Positions 46,810 to 58,749 of a stretch of 64,000 bases of DNA are shown in pieces. Origin of the DNA: Diospyros lotus (lineage: Eukaryota; Streptophyta; Magnoliopsida; Ericales; Ebenaceae). The first letter of the stretch is position 1, and the number at the start of each line of letters is the position of its first letter. Where the stretch lies: NCBI RefSeq assembly GCF_014633365.1, contig NC_068339.1, positions 33,365,316-33,429,315 of the forward strand, in the 5' to 3' direction. The notes below the pieces were generated by a model. The model was not told the origin of the DNA. It was given only the letters and a program-made list of their open reading frames with translations, and did no database searches. Made by a program: the position numbers and the translations under genes.

Positions 46810-47661
46810 ATTGTAGTTGAATCTTGTAAACATTGATGATGTAAACGTGGGTAATATTAATATTAATTTTCTTTTTAATGTTAAATTTGTTTTATTTTTA
46901 ATGTGAATGTGGGTAATATTAATTTTTTTTAATGTTATTTTTAATATTTTATTTAAAATTTTTAAAAAAATTCTTGTTATTTTAAATTTTTTTATTCTTA
47001 TAAAAGAAAATATTAATTTTAATTTTAATTTTAATAAATATTAATTTTTAAAATATTTTAATATAAATTTTAATTTTATAAATTTAAAAATTAAAAATAT
47101 ATTTTTTGAAATTAAAAAATATTAATTTCATAAAAATATATTATTGATTTAAAATATTAATATTAATTTTAATATTTTTTTCAAAATTAATTTTTTTTAT
47201 TTAAAAATATCTGCGACGGGACAGCCTGTTGCAAATTGGTCGTATTAATTTAATTATTTTTAAATAAAATTAATATTATTTTTTTTATTTAAGAATATTT
47301 GTGACGGGGTGTCCAGTCGCAGATTGCCCGTCACAGATCTGTGACGGTGATACAGCCATCACAGATCTATGACGGGAATTATTCCCGTCACAGATCTGCG
47401 ACGGGCAGTACCCCTGTCACAGATCTACGACGGGCAGGACTACCCCGTCACAGATTTGTGACGGGATACCCGTCACAAATCTGTGACGAAATTGCTTTCC
47501 CGTCACAGATCTGCAACGGGTTACCCTCACCCCATCACTAAAATTCTGTGATACCCCCCTTTTGTGACAGTTTATTACCCCGTCACAGAAAAATTTAGTG
47601 ACGGATTTTATGTTTTTAGTGACGGATTTTTCCATTACTAAAACTGATTTTTCTTCTAGTG
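46810..47661 (+). mobile_element. CACTA 3' end: A+T-rich spacer, palindromic subterminal array, TIR
   Basis: After the gene come about 400 bp of A/T runs, then at 47213-47640 about a dozen copies of the half-site CCGTCACAGA / TCTGTGACGG. One pair at 47328-47347 is a perfect 20-bp palindrome. The element ends TTTTTCTTCTAGTG at 47661, which reads CACTAGAAGAAAAA on the minus strand, a clear CACTA terminus. The matching 5' end is missing because the element is truncated at 30939. Confidence 0.9.
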
Positions 47662-47722
47662 CTGGTGAGCAGTGATATTTCTTAGAGATAATTGTTTAGG
47701 GCCTGAAACGCTTGCTCACACT

Positions 47723-50152
47723 TGTAACACCCCGTCTCGCCAGGCGTGTCACTATAAGGGTATTCCCGGGATTTCTTTTTTTTTTTAAAATTCAACACGC
47801 GCGGTATTTCAAGAACAATCTTCACATGCAGAAACAAAACCCCGCGAACCCCAGTCTTGCCCGTTTAACTATCAAGATCAATAATCTTAAACTAAACGAG
47901 TCTTAATACAATGCAGCGGATACACTAATACCAAAACACCATAGTTCTTACATTGTATTTCCATAGCAAAATACGTAATACAGATCAAATGATAAAATTG
48001 CTATATACAACTGTTCATTTACAACCTGAAATGCATGTTAAATCCTCCAAACGTTACAACGACTTAACAAACTAAGCACCATTGGCCCTCAACCGGCCAC
48101 ATCCTTGCCCTCGTAGCAGTTCCTGGCTAGAACATTAAACGTTCCAGGGGCATAGCCCAAGTTAGATGATAAACATCTAAGTGATGGCATAAAAACAGTT
48201 CATACAATGCATGAGAGACACACGAGCATGGCATACTCAGACAAACGTAAATATGCAAGACACGTCTAACTCGAGATATCACCTTGACATACTTAATCCC
48301 TCGAATGCCCCACGTTCACCTGGTCCAACGTTAATCCCTCGAGTGCACCGTCGTGACACCCGTTCACCTGGTTTAACATTATTCCCTCGAGTGCCCCAGT
48401 GTGACACCCGTTCACCTGGATTAACATTGTCCCAATCTCAAGTAGACCCCATCCCGCCCCATACGGACCCAACGATGCAATTAAACTTGACCCCAAATGA
48501 TATGAAAATTTACACGCCATGCACCAACATTTTAAAATAAAACAGTTAATGCAATGTAGCAAATATCGACACAATGGTCTTAAGTAAAAGCCTTGTAAAA
48601 CAATCTATGTCTAGGAGGGTGTAACCGCTCACTAGAACCCACCACAAGCACCTAAAAACACTTCCAAGACAAGGAAAAGCTGGAATCAAACCACTCACCT
48701 CAAATGTATTCAGATCGCCTCGATCCTCGTGCAACGCCTCGATTTGCATGTCAAATCCCAAATGCTTGAACTTATACTCAACCTCGAGCCACAATACTTC
48801 CTAAACACCATATTTAATTAAGGAAGCATTAAAATCCATTTTCCTCAATTTTTCATAATTTTCTCTATTTTCTCCCAATTTTCTCCTCGATAATTCCAAA
48901 ATAATTATTTATTCAACTATTTTTCGAAATATTTCAACACAATAAATCCTAAAATAATTAATTAAAAATACTGGAAGAAGAAATACCCAAAATGCCCATT
49001 TCACGCGCCCTCACGTGCCTGGCGCGTGGGTGTGTGTGGAGGCTGGCGCGTGACTGCACGCGCCACCTTCTTCCTCGTTGAACCAGTCTCTGGCGGTTGC
49101 TCCGATGGCCGAAATAAGGGCACCCCCTTGAAGCCCTTTGCAAGTCGATCCCAACGGCACCAATTTCAGGCCGAAAGGCCACCTAAAATTGGCCCAAACA
49201 GCCAGTTGCAGGTGGCTCGCGATGGTCCGCCTAGGGTTTTCCGACCGTGCTTCGAACGGCCATTAAACGCACACCATTGCTTCCCAAATTCTCCAGAAAC
49301 GATGCCCATACCCCAAGGAGAAAAAGCCCTCTATCCTTTGCCTTCGATTCTTTCCCAAAATCGATCAATTCGATGCTAAAATTCTTCATGTTTCGGCCGC
49401 CTTTTTATAGCCAAAACCCAGCCATTTTTCGACCAATCGCCGGCCAAGCTTGGTCCCCAAGCTTCCTACTGCCAGTTGCAACCTCCCCCAGTCATCCCTC
49501 GGCCGTCCCATCGTCGGAAACGGTGGCCATGTGCGTGGCAGTGCGGCGGCCGAATTCTCCCTTGTGTTCACACTATGAATTTTCATTTTATTGCACTTTC
49601 ACCCCTATTTTCTTCAAATAACAATTCTGCCCTTTTTACAACACCCCTGATAAATCCAAATATACCACTAAGTTTCACAAGTTTAGTACATCTCATTTGA
49701 CCCTCGAAACTCTTGAAAAATTACCGTTTTGACCTCCCTCGGGAAAAATTAAAAAACTGCGCTTAGGCCTGGCTGGTCAAATTGACCCTAAATCCATTTG
49801 ATTCAACCCGAAATCGCTTAAGGGTTGTTCTACACATTAAATACTAGTCCTTGATGCGCTCCGTTGATCTTCTGGATGTTTCCTACGTCGATTCAGTTTT
49901 CTCAGCCCGGTCGACAGCTGTACCGAAAACTGTTCCCGATCCCACTTCTTTCATCACTAAAAATCATAATTCGAATCATTTGTCGATACTGTACAATTTT
50001 ATTTAGCTATCTAAGGTCTGAGTTACTCCCTCCGACTGATTTGATCGTCTAAAACTGCGTTAATGTGCCATATAGCCTTATTCTTTTGCTAATTCCAGTT
50101 ATACCCTTCCTTGAAAATCATTTATACTCTTAATAACTTCCCGGGTATTACA
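47723..50152 (-). mobile_element. Solo LTR, 2.43 kb, chromovirus-like
   Basis: It starts TGTAACACCCCGTCTCGCCA and ends CCCGGGTATTACA, with perfect target-site duplication ACACT (47718-47722 and 50153-50157). It sits about 60 bp outside the CACTA end. In the middle are three direct repeats of CCTCGARTGCMCC ... GTTCACCTGG (about 48298-48425). The part at 48990-49560 is G+C-rich. There is no coding domain; the long open frames in that part overlap on both strands and have no recognised protein. Orientation is set by a TTTTTATAGCC box near 49400 (minus GGCTATAAAAAGG). Confidence 0.9.
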
Positions 50153-50157
50153 ACACT

Positions 50158-51639
50158 TACCATCCCATTGGAAGTTTCTTCCTCATTTTAGTACCTAAAA
50201 GAATGGTAGGCTCTTTTTAACAGATTTGGAGAGAAAACGACTGAGGGCTACAAGATGGCTAGTTAGTCGTTGAATTTCCCTTATGTTAAAAGGGGATTGC
50301 ATATCCATAATACCTTGAATCTTCTTGAGATTAGCTTCTATTTCACGTTATGTGATAAGATAACCCAAGTGTTAGTGTTAATACCCTAATGCTAGATTTA
50401 GATGACATCTAGCGGTTATAGTTAGAGGACTAATGATGTAAATCTTGCAAATATAATAAAAATATATTTTCTTATTTTAAGGTCATATCTTCATTCATAC
50501 ATCTCCAATCAATCTTATGAATGACTCCTTAGATTTCCAGATGATAGTTGTATTCTTAAATGTTAAGAATATGTGACAAAGATTTTCAGGTTAAGTATTT
50601 CTTAAAGGTTATTCCTAGTCCTTAGATTTCTAAAAAGAGAGCTATGATTAATTAATTACAAACTAACACATGGGCTACTATCTTTGATTAGTATGAGATA
50701 CTAATGATAAAGGATAGTGAGTCATATGCTATAATTCATAAGAATAATATGATAGATATGTGGGTAGATGTTAGTGGAAGATTTATTGAAAGTGACGCAT
50801 GTGATAGTGATGAGGAATACAATTACGAGGTGCACTAATGCAAGGGTTTAAGTCATTTTCAAAAACATTTTTTGAAAATATCAAAGATAGCAACAAAAAC
50901 AATATCAAAAAACACCTTACAAGACCTGTTTTCAATGTCCATATGCAAACCAAAAACTAAACCATGCCATAGGGGGTTTAGTTGGTATACCTTTTAACAC
51001 TTGAAGGCTAATGTAGAGGTTGAACTCCACTGGTGGCAGCAACTCCTTGCTCCAAGAATAGCTCTTGAATCTCCTTTCGGTTAAACCGAACCATTCCCTA
51101 AAACTACGAAGGGCCTATCAAGTCCATGCTCTGTTGAATGATCAAATCCCATCAATCTCTCCTTGTGCTAGACAAAGAGAATGTGGGAGATTATGGGCTG
51201 AAACGAAATGGGTTTGGGTCAAATGAAAAATAGCCTCTCAAAGATAAAGCATATACTCTCTATGGATGGGTTTCTACTCTAGCAAAAATGAGAGAGGAAG
51301 AGGTAATCATTGGGAGCAATGATTGAGGGCTCTTATGCTCTAGAATGAGACAAAGAAACAAGCCTAAGGATGTGAGAAAACAAAGCTCAGCTGTCACTTC
51401 TCATTCAGCACAAAACATAAACCTTATATATTCCCAAATCTAGAAACCCTAAGGTATCTCCATAAACCCTAGCTGCCCAAATCCTCCACAACAGACAAAC
51501 GACATGGAGGACAAGCTGGGGAATAAGAGGGAGACCAGAAGGAAGCATGTTGTCCTCTTTTCGTCTGCCCTTGCCATGTGGCTCGCCTTTCATTACACAA
51601 AACAATAAATCTATCGTGCAAGTGTTTAGCAACTTCGAC
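50158..51639. mobile_element. Old LTR fragment and unassigned sequence
   Basis: From 50376 (TGTTAATACCCTAATGCTAG) to about 50660 the sequence is the reverse complement of 55120-55403, which ends ...GGTACCAACA. The piece 50670-50820 is related to the reverse complement of 52570-52685. The rest, to about 51640, has no recognisable gene. Confidence 0.5.
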
Positions 51640-52570
51640 ATAAACTGTCGGTAGTTTCCTTACATGTCAAAGGAAACTGTTGACAGTTCCTTTGAAACTA
51701 TCGACAGTTTTGGCCCTTATTTCCAAACTTTGGTTTATTGCATCTAGGCCCACTATTAACTCTTAATAGCACTTTTCACTATCTCATAATGACACTAAGG
51801 TCCTCGTTATCTCATAACAACATGCCCATCAACTCTTGATGATTGCTCCTCAATTATTAATCATTTAAACTTAGCCCATTAACTCTTAACAATAAATGTT
51901 ATTAACTATTAATGATGGTTTCAGCCTTAATCACTTAGTCAACCATAACACCTAAATATACGTGTGACTTTCTAGGTTCACTATTAAGTAGCAATTGAGA
52001 CACGTCAACCCCTTTGGTCTATAACAAGGATCTCTCCATCTCCTCGATGTACCCTGAAAAACCCTGAGTGACAACTAGTATTATGTCAATGAGATCCTAC
52101 TAGTAATAAAGTCTTACTTCATAATAGAACCTATTTGGACTTTTGATTTTTGTGTATTTTAATCCCTCCATCAGTTATCATCCCGATTGAGTAAGAGTCA
52201 TAGACTGATCAAACTCACTAACTCATCTCAGTGTGGTGAAATTGGGATAACACATCGAAACTCTTTTTAATATTGGAACACTTTCCAATCAAGTGTACCG
52301 AGCCAGGGGTTTCTACAATCAAGACCACCACTGATCATATAGGATGTTCACCTCATGCCGGAGGTCGATGGATCCCATTAGTAATCACCTGTCTCCACAT
52401 GCCACTACATAGGGACCACACAATACATATTCCACCCGTTAATCGAATAGTTCTAATAATAGCAAATCCCTATCACCGACATATGAGACAACTGTGTTGC
52501 CTCCGGTTAAAGAACCAATAACACAATCGAAGCCTATGATAAACCATAGATCCTCTCAGCCATGTGATCC
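51640..52570 (-). repeat. Left arm of a ~0.9-kb inverted repeat
   Basis: The reverse complement aligns with 55430-56310 throughout. Matching landmarks include CAGGTGATTRCTAATGGGAT, ATCAAACTCACTAACTC / GAGTTAGTGAGTTTGAT, and clusters of ATTAAGAGTTAATG. The arms are clearly diverged. The sequence type (regulatory motifs, no coding capacity) fits LTRs. A short GTCGAC-like cluster (CTGTTGACAGTT, CTATCGACAGTT) is at about 51640-51715. Confidence 0.75.
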
Positions 52571-52685
52571 ATCACGTGCGTCACATTCAATAAGTGTTCC
52601 ATTAACACCTACTCACACGTATATTATATCCATCTCATGGATTATGGCATGCAACTCACCATCATTTATCATTAACATCTCATAC

Positions 52686-55072
52686 TATAACAACTCGTTA
52701 GAGGGCCCAGTATTTAATTAGAATTATTTACTTAATTAGTGAGGTATTTAATTAAGAGAATTTGCCATTTAATTTTAATGTGGCAATTTAGAATATTTTT
52801 AGATGAGAAAATAGCATTTAATTATATTTCCTTATTAAATGCAAGGGCATGAAAGTATGTAGAGATTTAAATAATAATTAGAATTTAATTATTATTAAGA
52901 GTTTGTGTTCTTGAGGGAAACCGAGCGTGTGTGAGAATTGAAAGTAAATAGGAGAAGGTTTTGCGAGTCTCCAAGTTATAATGGGAATAAGATGGGCTTG
53001 GGGTTATCTATATATATATATATAATTGACCATAGCCATAGTTTTCACGCCGCAAGAACAGAGAGCAAGAGCCAACAGTGGGTTCAATTCTTTGCTTAGG
53101 AAGATTTCTGGTTGCAGTCATCGATTCGATCGATCAGAGAGATTAAGGAAAGTTCTTCTCCTTGTAATCCTTTCTTACGTGAGTATATTAGCACTCAATC
53201 TCAATTATTCCAGATTGTTTATCAAGTTGTATCAGTTACAATTTCAGATACATATACATATATATATACAATTATAGTGAGTTCAAGTTAATGCATGCAT
53301 GATTGCTTCCAGCGATTCTTATCAATATTATTGTTGAATCATTCATAAGTTGTTTGGAATCAATTGGGATTTGTTTTCCCAAGATTTTATTCGGAATGGT
53401 GTAGTTTCGATTAAGTTTGAATCAAGATTCAGTCTCTATGTTCGTTCGTTTCTGGGTTATCAGGTTGCAAACATCCAGATAGGTTCCCTCCTATCCGAAT
53501 AGATTTTTCAGAGCATGTGAGTAGCATCCGGATAGGTTAGAGGCTATCCGAATGGTTCAAAAAGATTTATGTCAATGACGTCCGGATAGATTTTGTTCAT
53601 ATCCGGATGGTCCAGTGGTATCCGGATGCTTCATTTTTGTATCCAGATATGTCCAGTAGTGATTGTGAGTAGTATCTGGATGCTTAGAGTCGTATTCGGA
53701 TGTGTCTAAGTTATCTGTGAGTGATATACGGATGCTTTGCATCGTATTCGGATGAGTCTAAGGCTTTTCGAGAGTGATATCGGAATACCTTGTGTTGTAT
53801 CCGAATGTGCCAAATATGTTTGTGTCTCAAATCCGGATGGGTCTTTGCACTACACATCCGGATGTCTCTCACAACCCAACCAAAGTTTCATGTGTCTTGT
53901 ATCTGAATGGGTCCTTACTCATCCGGATGTCTCTCACAATCCCATTCAATTCATGTGTCTCATATCCGGATAGGTGAAATTCATATCCCAATGGGTCTAG
54001 GGTGTATAACACTCACACCGAAATTCCATCTTTTCTCCTATTTGGTTCCATTATCTTCAAAACCCCAAAGTTAAGTGTGCTCGGGTTGGGGTAATTTTAT
54101 GATGGGTGACCCCCCCAGGAAGTCTTCAAGTTGCAATAAATAAATCATTAAATAATTAAATAAATGTTAAAAAATATTGCAATTCAAGAGAAAACACGAG
54201 TAAATCTTTATATTCCAAAATATTAGATCAGATTACATGTTTAGCATTTAATTCGACATGATCAGCATTATTTTGTAAGTTTATGTGCATACATCTTGGT
54301 ATGAGCATTGAGCATGATTTTCTATGGAGCACTACATATTGTGTGCTAGCATGTATATGAGCATTACATTATGCACGCCAGGCGGCTAGTCCGCAGGGAT
54401 CCCACCAGTTTCAGTTTCAGTTTGTGTGTCGCTCGCCTGATGTCGACCAGAGAGCTAGAGGTATATTGCCCACAGTATGTGCTTACAGTTTTTATGTTTA
54501 CAGGACTCAGATCAGTCAGTTATGTATTACAGTTATGTGAGCCTACGTGCCAAAGTTGCATACCTACATTTAGTCTATAGATTACATGCATTACATCTTG
54601 TAAATGCAATCTAGTGATTTTTATATCTCTCAGTACAAGTTCAGTAAGTATTTTATCAGTATCGATATTTTTCAATTCAGCTTCAGTTATTCTTTCCAGT
54701 TTATTACTTACTGAGCTTTGTAGCTCACCTTGTACTCTTCACCATTCCAAGTCCTAGCGAGGGAGTACCAGATGTGGGGCCTAGCAGTAGTGTCCAGTAG
54801 TGTGTGTACGTGGAGCCATTCAAGACAAAAGATGTCTGGGAGTTGTTAGTTTTTTAGTTGGTGTCTTATCAATTTAGGTTTATTTTACATTTCAGTTTAC
54901 GAATTTTCCCTTAGATGTAGTTTATGGTTTTCAGTTGATGTTGACTCCGAGTTTTATTTCAATTGATTGAGATATTTATTTTTGGGGTATCAGATTGCAG
55001 TTTATCAGTTAGTTTATTTTATATTCCCCGTAGCACCTCTTCTCGAGCAGATCTAGGAGAAGGGGTGGTACA
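52686..55072 (+). mobile_element. Solo LTR, 2.39 kb, TGTAAC...GTTACA family (copy 3)
   Basis: It begins TATAACAACTCGTTAGAGGG (TG mutated to TA) and ends GGGGTGGTACA, with perfect target-site duplication CATAC (52681-52685 and 55073-55077). It is the inverted relative of 5184-7464: the first 130 bp and the last 100 bp align well with that LTR's reverse complement. A TATA tract lies at 53012-53025. An array of TCCGGA palindromes is in the middle. It is inserted in the spacer of an inverted repeat. Confidence 0.9.
53465..53990. repeat. Irregular array of ATCCGGAT-like palindromes in copy 3
   Basis: About 18 copies of TATCCGGATRG, CATCCGGATGT or TATTCGGATGT occur every 18-40 bp with unlike spacers. 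It corresponds in kind and place to the array at 6195-6535 in the inverted copy, while the spacer sequences differ. Confidence 0.8.
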
Positions 55073-55403
55073 CATACTAATCAAAGGTAGCATCTCATGT
55101 GCTAATCTGTACTCGACTAATCATAGTCCCAATCTGAGAAGTCTAAGGACTGAAAAATATCATTAAGATATCCTTATCACAAAGGTCAATTGTCACATAT
55201 TCTTAGGACTTAAGAATAAGACCTTCAATAGGAAATCTAAAGACTCATTCATATATAATGATTAGAGAGTTATGAATAAAGATATGATCTCAAATATGAA
55301 AACACATTTTGTCATATATATATACATATTGCAAGAATTACATTATTCGTCCCATAATTATAAATGCTAGATACTATCTAAATCTAGCATTAGGGTACCA
55401 ACA
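55073..55403 (+). mobile_element. LTR fragment ending GGTACCAACA
   Basis: The stretch ends in TAGGGTACCAACA and mirrors 50376-50660 in opposite orientation. No coding sequence. It is probably the 3' part of an old copia-type LTR. Confidence 0.5.
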
Positions 55404-55429
55404 TTAACAGATAGATCATATGGCTGAGA

Positions 55430-56310
55430 GGGTCCATGATCTATCACAAGCTATGATTATTTTATTAGTTCTTAGATTGAAGGCGACATAGTTGTCTTGT
55501 ATGTCGATGACTAAGATTTTCCTTTGATAAGAACCATCTAGTTACAAGGTGGGAGATGCACTATGTGGTCTTTGTACAATGGCATATGAAGACAGGTGAT
55601 TGCTAATGGGATCTGTCGACCTCCAGTGTGAGGTTAACATCCTATGTAATTAGTGGTGGTTGTGATTGAATGAATCTCTGGCTGGAGTACACTTGATTGG
55701 TAAGTGTTTACAATGTCGAAAAGAGTTTCAATGTGTCATCTTGATCACACCACACTAGATCTTGGCATAGCTATCGAGTTAGTGAGTTTGATTAGTCCAT
55801 AACTCTCACTCGATCGGGATGTTAGTCGATAGAGGGATTATAGTACACGACATAATGCTAGTTATTACTCATGGTCTTTCAAGGTACATCAGGAAGATGG
55901 AGAGATCCCTGTTGTAAAATAAAATGGTTGGTCGACATCAAAGAGTTTGGCATATCCTGATTGCTACTTAGTAGTGAACCTAGAAGGTCACACGCATATC
56001 TAATGACTGAGTGATATAAAGCTGTAATTAATTATTGTCATTAAGAGTTAATGGTGCACTGTTAAGAGTTAACAGATCGGGTTCGAAATTAATTGGAGCA
56101 ACTATCAAGAGTTGACAGGTATGCCGTTAAGAGTTAATGAGGGCCTCTGTTTCATCATGAGATGATGAAAAGGTCATTAAGAGTTAATGACGGGCCTAAA
56201 TGCAATTTGCAAAAACTTGGTGCAAAGAGACTGAAATGGTCGACAGACCTTGGAGGATGTCTATTGTCCAATGGCTGAAATCGATCTATAGTTTGCTTAG
56301 AACTATCAAC
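55430..56310 (+). repeat. Right arm of the ~0.9-kb inverted repeat
   Basis: It is the inverted partner of 51640-52570. It holds several copies of ATTAAGAGTTAATG and a short GTCGAC-like cluster (GGTCGACAGACC near 56240, then CAACTGTTTCC). No gene is visible. The remainder to 56464 is unassigned. Confidence 0.75.
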
Positions 56311-56464
56311 TGTTTCCAACAAAGAAGGTCACAATTCTGCACGATTTCTGTGTCTTAAGGATGAGACGAGATGATGGCCTACATCATTTGATGCTTTGGC
56401 TGGTCTCCCTTTTATCCCCCCTCTCTCTCTCCTCGTCATTTGTCTATTATATGGATGATGATAA

Positions 56465-57744
56465 TGTTGGTCCCTTAAGATATGACTACTCAAGAAATGG
56501 GTGAATTGAGTGATTAAAATTTTACACAATATTAATAAATATTCTTGATTAATGATTTTATTTAAGAATATATATTTGATAAATATAATAAATTATCTTT
56601 AAGATTAATAATTAATGCAAGCCACAAGATATAATAAGAATAAATAAAATGAGACACAAGACAATTTATAGTGGTTTGGTGTTTCTACACACTTAGTCTA
56701 CTCTCCCAAGGTCTAACCACCCTTGATGTACCACTAAAACAATTTCACTAAGATTTTCACACTAGCTCACCATGGAAATTAGATACACACCTAAATTACA
56801 ACAAGTTCTAGGCAACTACTACACCAAGGTTTCCATCCTAGCTTATCTTAAAAACTAGATTCACTTAGATTTTAACTGTTCTAACAAATCTATAGAATCT
56901 TTAATGATAATTTAAATGTTTACAAATAATTTTTCTACACTTGGACACAAATAAGCAATTAAGCACAAATTATATAAGACAATAATATTTAAACAAAATA
57001 AATAAACTTTGTGACCACTAAGAAATTTAAAGTAGACTTGAAAATCTTTTTCTCCTCTTGCCTTGTGACTCTTCAGTTGATGTACAATATTACTTTGTGA
57101 GCCTCGGATTGCTTGGATGAAAACTTGAGAGCAATTGGGATCTTTCGAGTGCTTTGGATTTGTAATGGAAGCACCTGGATCTGTGAAAAATGAGATTGGG
57201 GGTATTTATAGGCTTTTGAGGCACTATTTCAAATAATCATTTTTCTTACCGTTAGGCTGAGGGTCGACCTTCCAAAGGAGAAGGGTCAACCTTTGCTTGA
57301 ATTTGCAACAGTCAAAAATTTGACTGTTGGGCCAAGGGTCGACCTTCCATATACCAAGGGTTGACCTCCAAGGCTTTAAGGGTCAACTTTCTGGCATCCA
57401 AAGAGTCAACCTTCTAGATTTCAAGGATCGACTTTCATGCACATTGAGAGTCAACTTTTAAGGCATTAAAGGTCGACTTTCTAGTCCAATTTTTGAGAAA
57501 AATATTTTTTATGCATATTAAAATTTCCTAAAAAATAATTTTAATCAAAAATAGTATTTTTGCTAATACATATACTATGAAAAAATATTTTATAAATTAA
57601 TCAAAACTAATTCGGTATTATAATTAATATATTTAAGGAAAATACTCTTTTTGTTAATTACTAAAAATACTACAATTTATATATTAAAAAAAATATTTTT
57701 ATTAATCATTAAAACTAAATTACTATAAGCAAGTTGGCTCAACA
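56465..57744 (-). mobile_element. Copia-type solo LTR, 1.28 kb
   Basis: On the minus strand it starts TGTTGAGCCAACTTGC (57744) and ends GGTGAATT-type sequence inverted, then GGGACCAACA (56465): the same termini as the LTR at 8801-10361. The flanks (GATAA and AATGA) do not match, so a target-site duplication is not visible; deletion or recombination at one edge is likely. It contains the GTCGAC-like array and TATA box listed next. Confidence 0.8.
57203..57480 (-). promoter_or_regulatory. LTR promoter: GGTCGACC array, MSA-like core, TATA box
   Basis: At 57260-57480 about eleven copies of GGGTCGACCTT or variants (GGGTCAACTTT, GGGTTGACC) recur. In the direction of transcription (leftwards) come CCTAACGGT (57248-57256), matching the MSA core, and TATAAATA (57203-57210). 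The order array, MSA, TATA is again that of the LTR at 8801-10361, although the array words differ. Confidence 0.6.
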
Positions 57745-57759
57745 AATGATCGCAATTAT

Positions 57760-58620
57760 GATTCTTTGCATGAATGTTGTTGACGCAGTTTGGGCAAAGC
57801 CTACGTCTACGATTTTGTTTGCATAGTTCGAGCTGGCCTATGTCCAAGATTTTTTTTTATTTTTTTTTTTTGCGTGGTTCGGGATAGACTACGTCCTAGA
57901 TAAAAGTATCAAAATACTAGAATACCAAAATTTTATTTACACAATTCGACATACCTTGCCTACATCAGCAATAAGGATATTAGAATTTTTAAGCGGTTCG
58001 ATGCATCTTGCCTATGTTTGCAACAAAAGTGTTCAAATGCCGAAATACTAGAATGCCAGAATATCGATGTGTCAAGATTTTGTTTGGGCAATTTGACACT
58101 TCCCGCTTATGTCCATAACTAAAGGATACCTATATGAATATTTTGTTTTCGCAATTCGGTGTTTGGCCTACATCTACAATTAAATAACCATATATGTGTC
58201 CCAAAGGCAATACCTATGGATACTCCAAGAGGCAACTAGGAATTCTTCAGAGAAATGCACTGTATAAGTGCTTGAAAAGATAACCGTATGGAAAGATGAC
58301 CATAGACACTTATCCATGGATGCTCGGGAAGACGATCATATAGGTGTTTCATGAGAAGATGACCCATGAGTGCTTTTACGAGTAGGCAATCCATGAATGG
58401 ATAAGGAGATAACCATAGGCAAATGAGAAGGAAATCATGGTCATGCAAGAAGGTGATATACAGGTGCCTAAGTAGATAACCATGGATGCTTGAGAAGATA
58501 GCCATGCATAAGTATCTCATGAGAAGATGGCCATGTATAGAGGCTTGAAAAGGTAGTTGCAAATGCTTTCACAAGAAAATGATCAATGAATATCTCATGT
58601 ATAGATATTTTTGTTAATGC
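57760..58620 (-). repeat. Two degenerate tandem arrays, likely 3' region of a minus-strand Tat remnant
   Basis: From 57760 to 58200, units of roughly 60-110 bp share TTTGTTTGCRCAATTCGR and GGCCTACGTCTACGAT. From 58200 to 58600, shorter units share GAGAAGATRRCCATG and GGATGCTTGAGAAG. They lie just downstream (in the minus direction) of a Tat-type gag remnant, the same place as the 48-bp array of the first Tat element. Confidence 0.6.
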
Positions 58621-58749
58621 GGTTTAGGATATCTCACCTACGTCTGCTATTTACAAAGCCTTTACATTGAAATTATGTCTTCAAGTGCCCTTGACCTTCT
58701 CCAATGACTGCAACTAGGTGTTGAGATCTAACCACTGATGGTCGAGAAT

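Noticed and set aside
48958..49621. Overlapping open frames on both strands in a G+C-rich block
   Set aside because: The block lies inside a solo LTR with a perfect target-site duplication; no domain is recognisable and no frame is preferred.
56465..57744. Target-site duplication for this solo LTR
   Set aside because: The flanks GATAA and AATGA do not match at the termini; shifting the borders gives only chance matches in an A/T-rich context.
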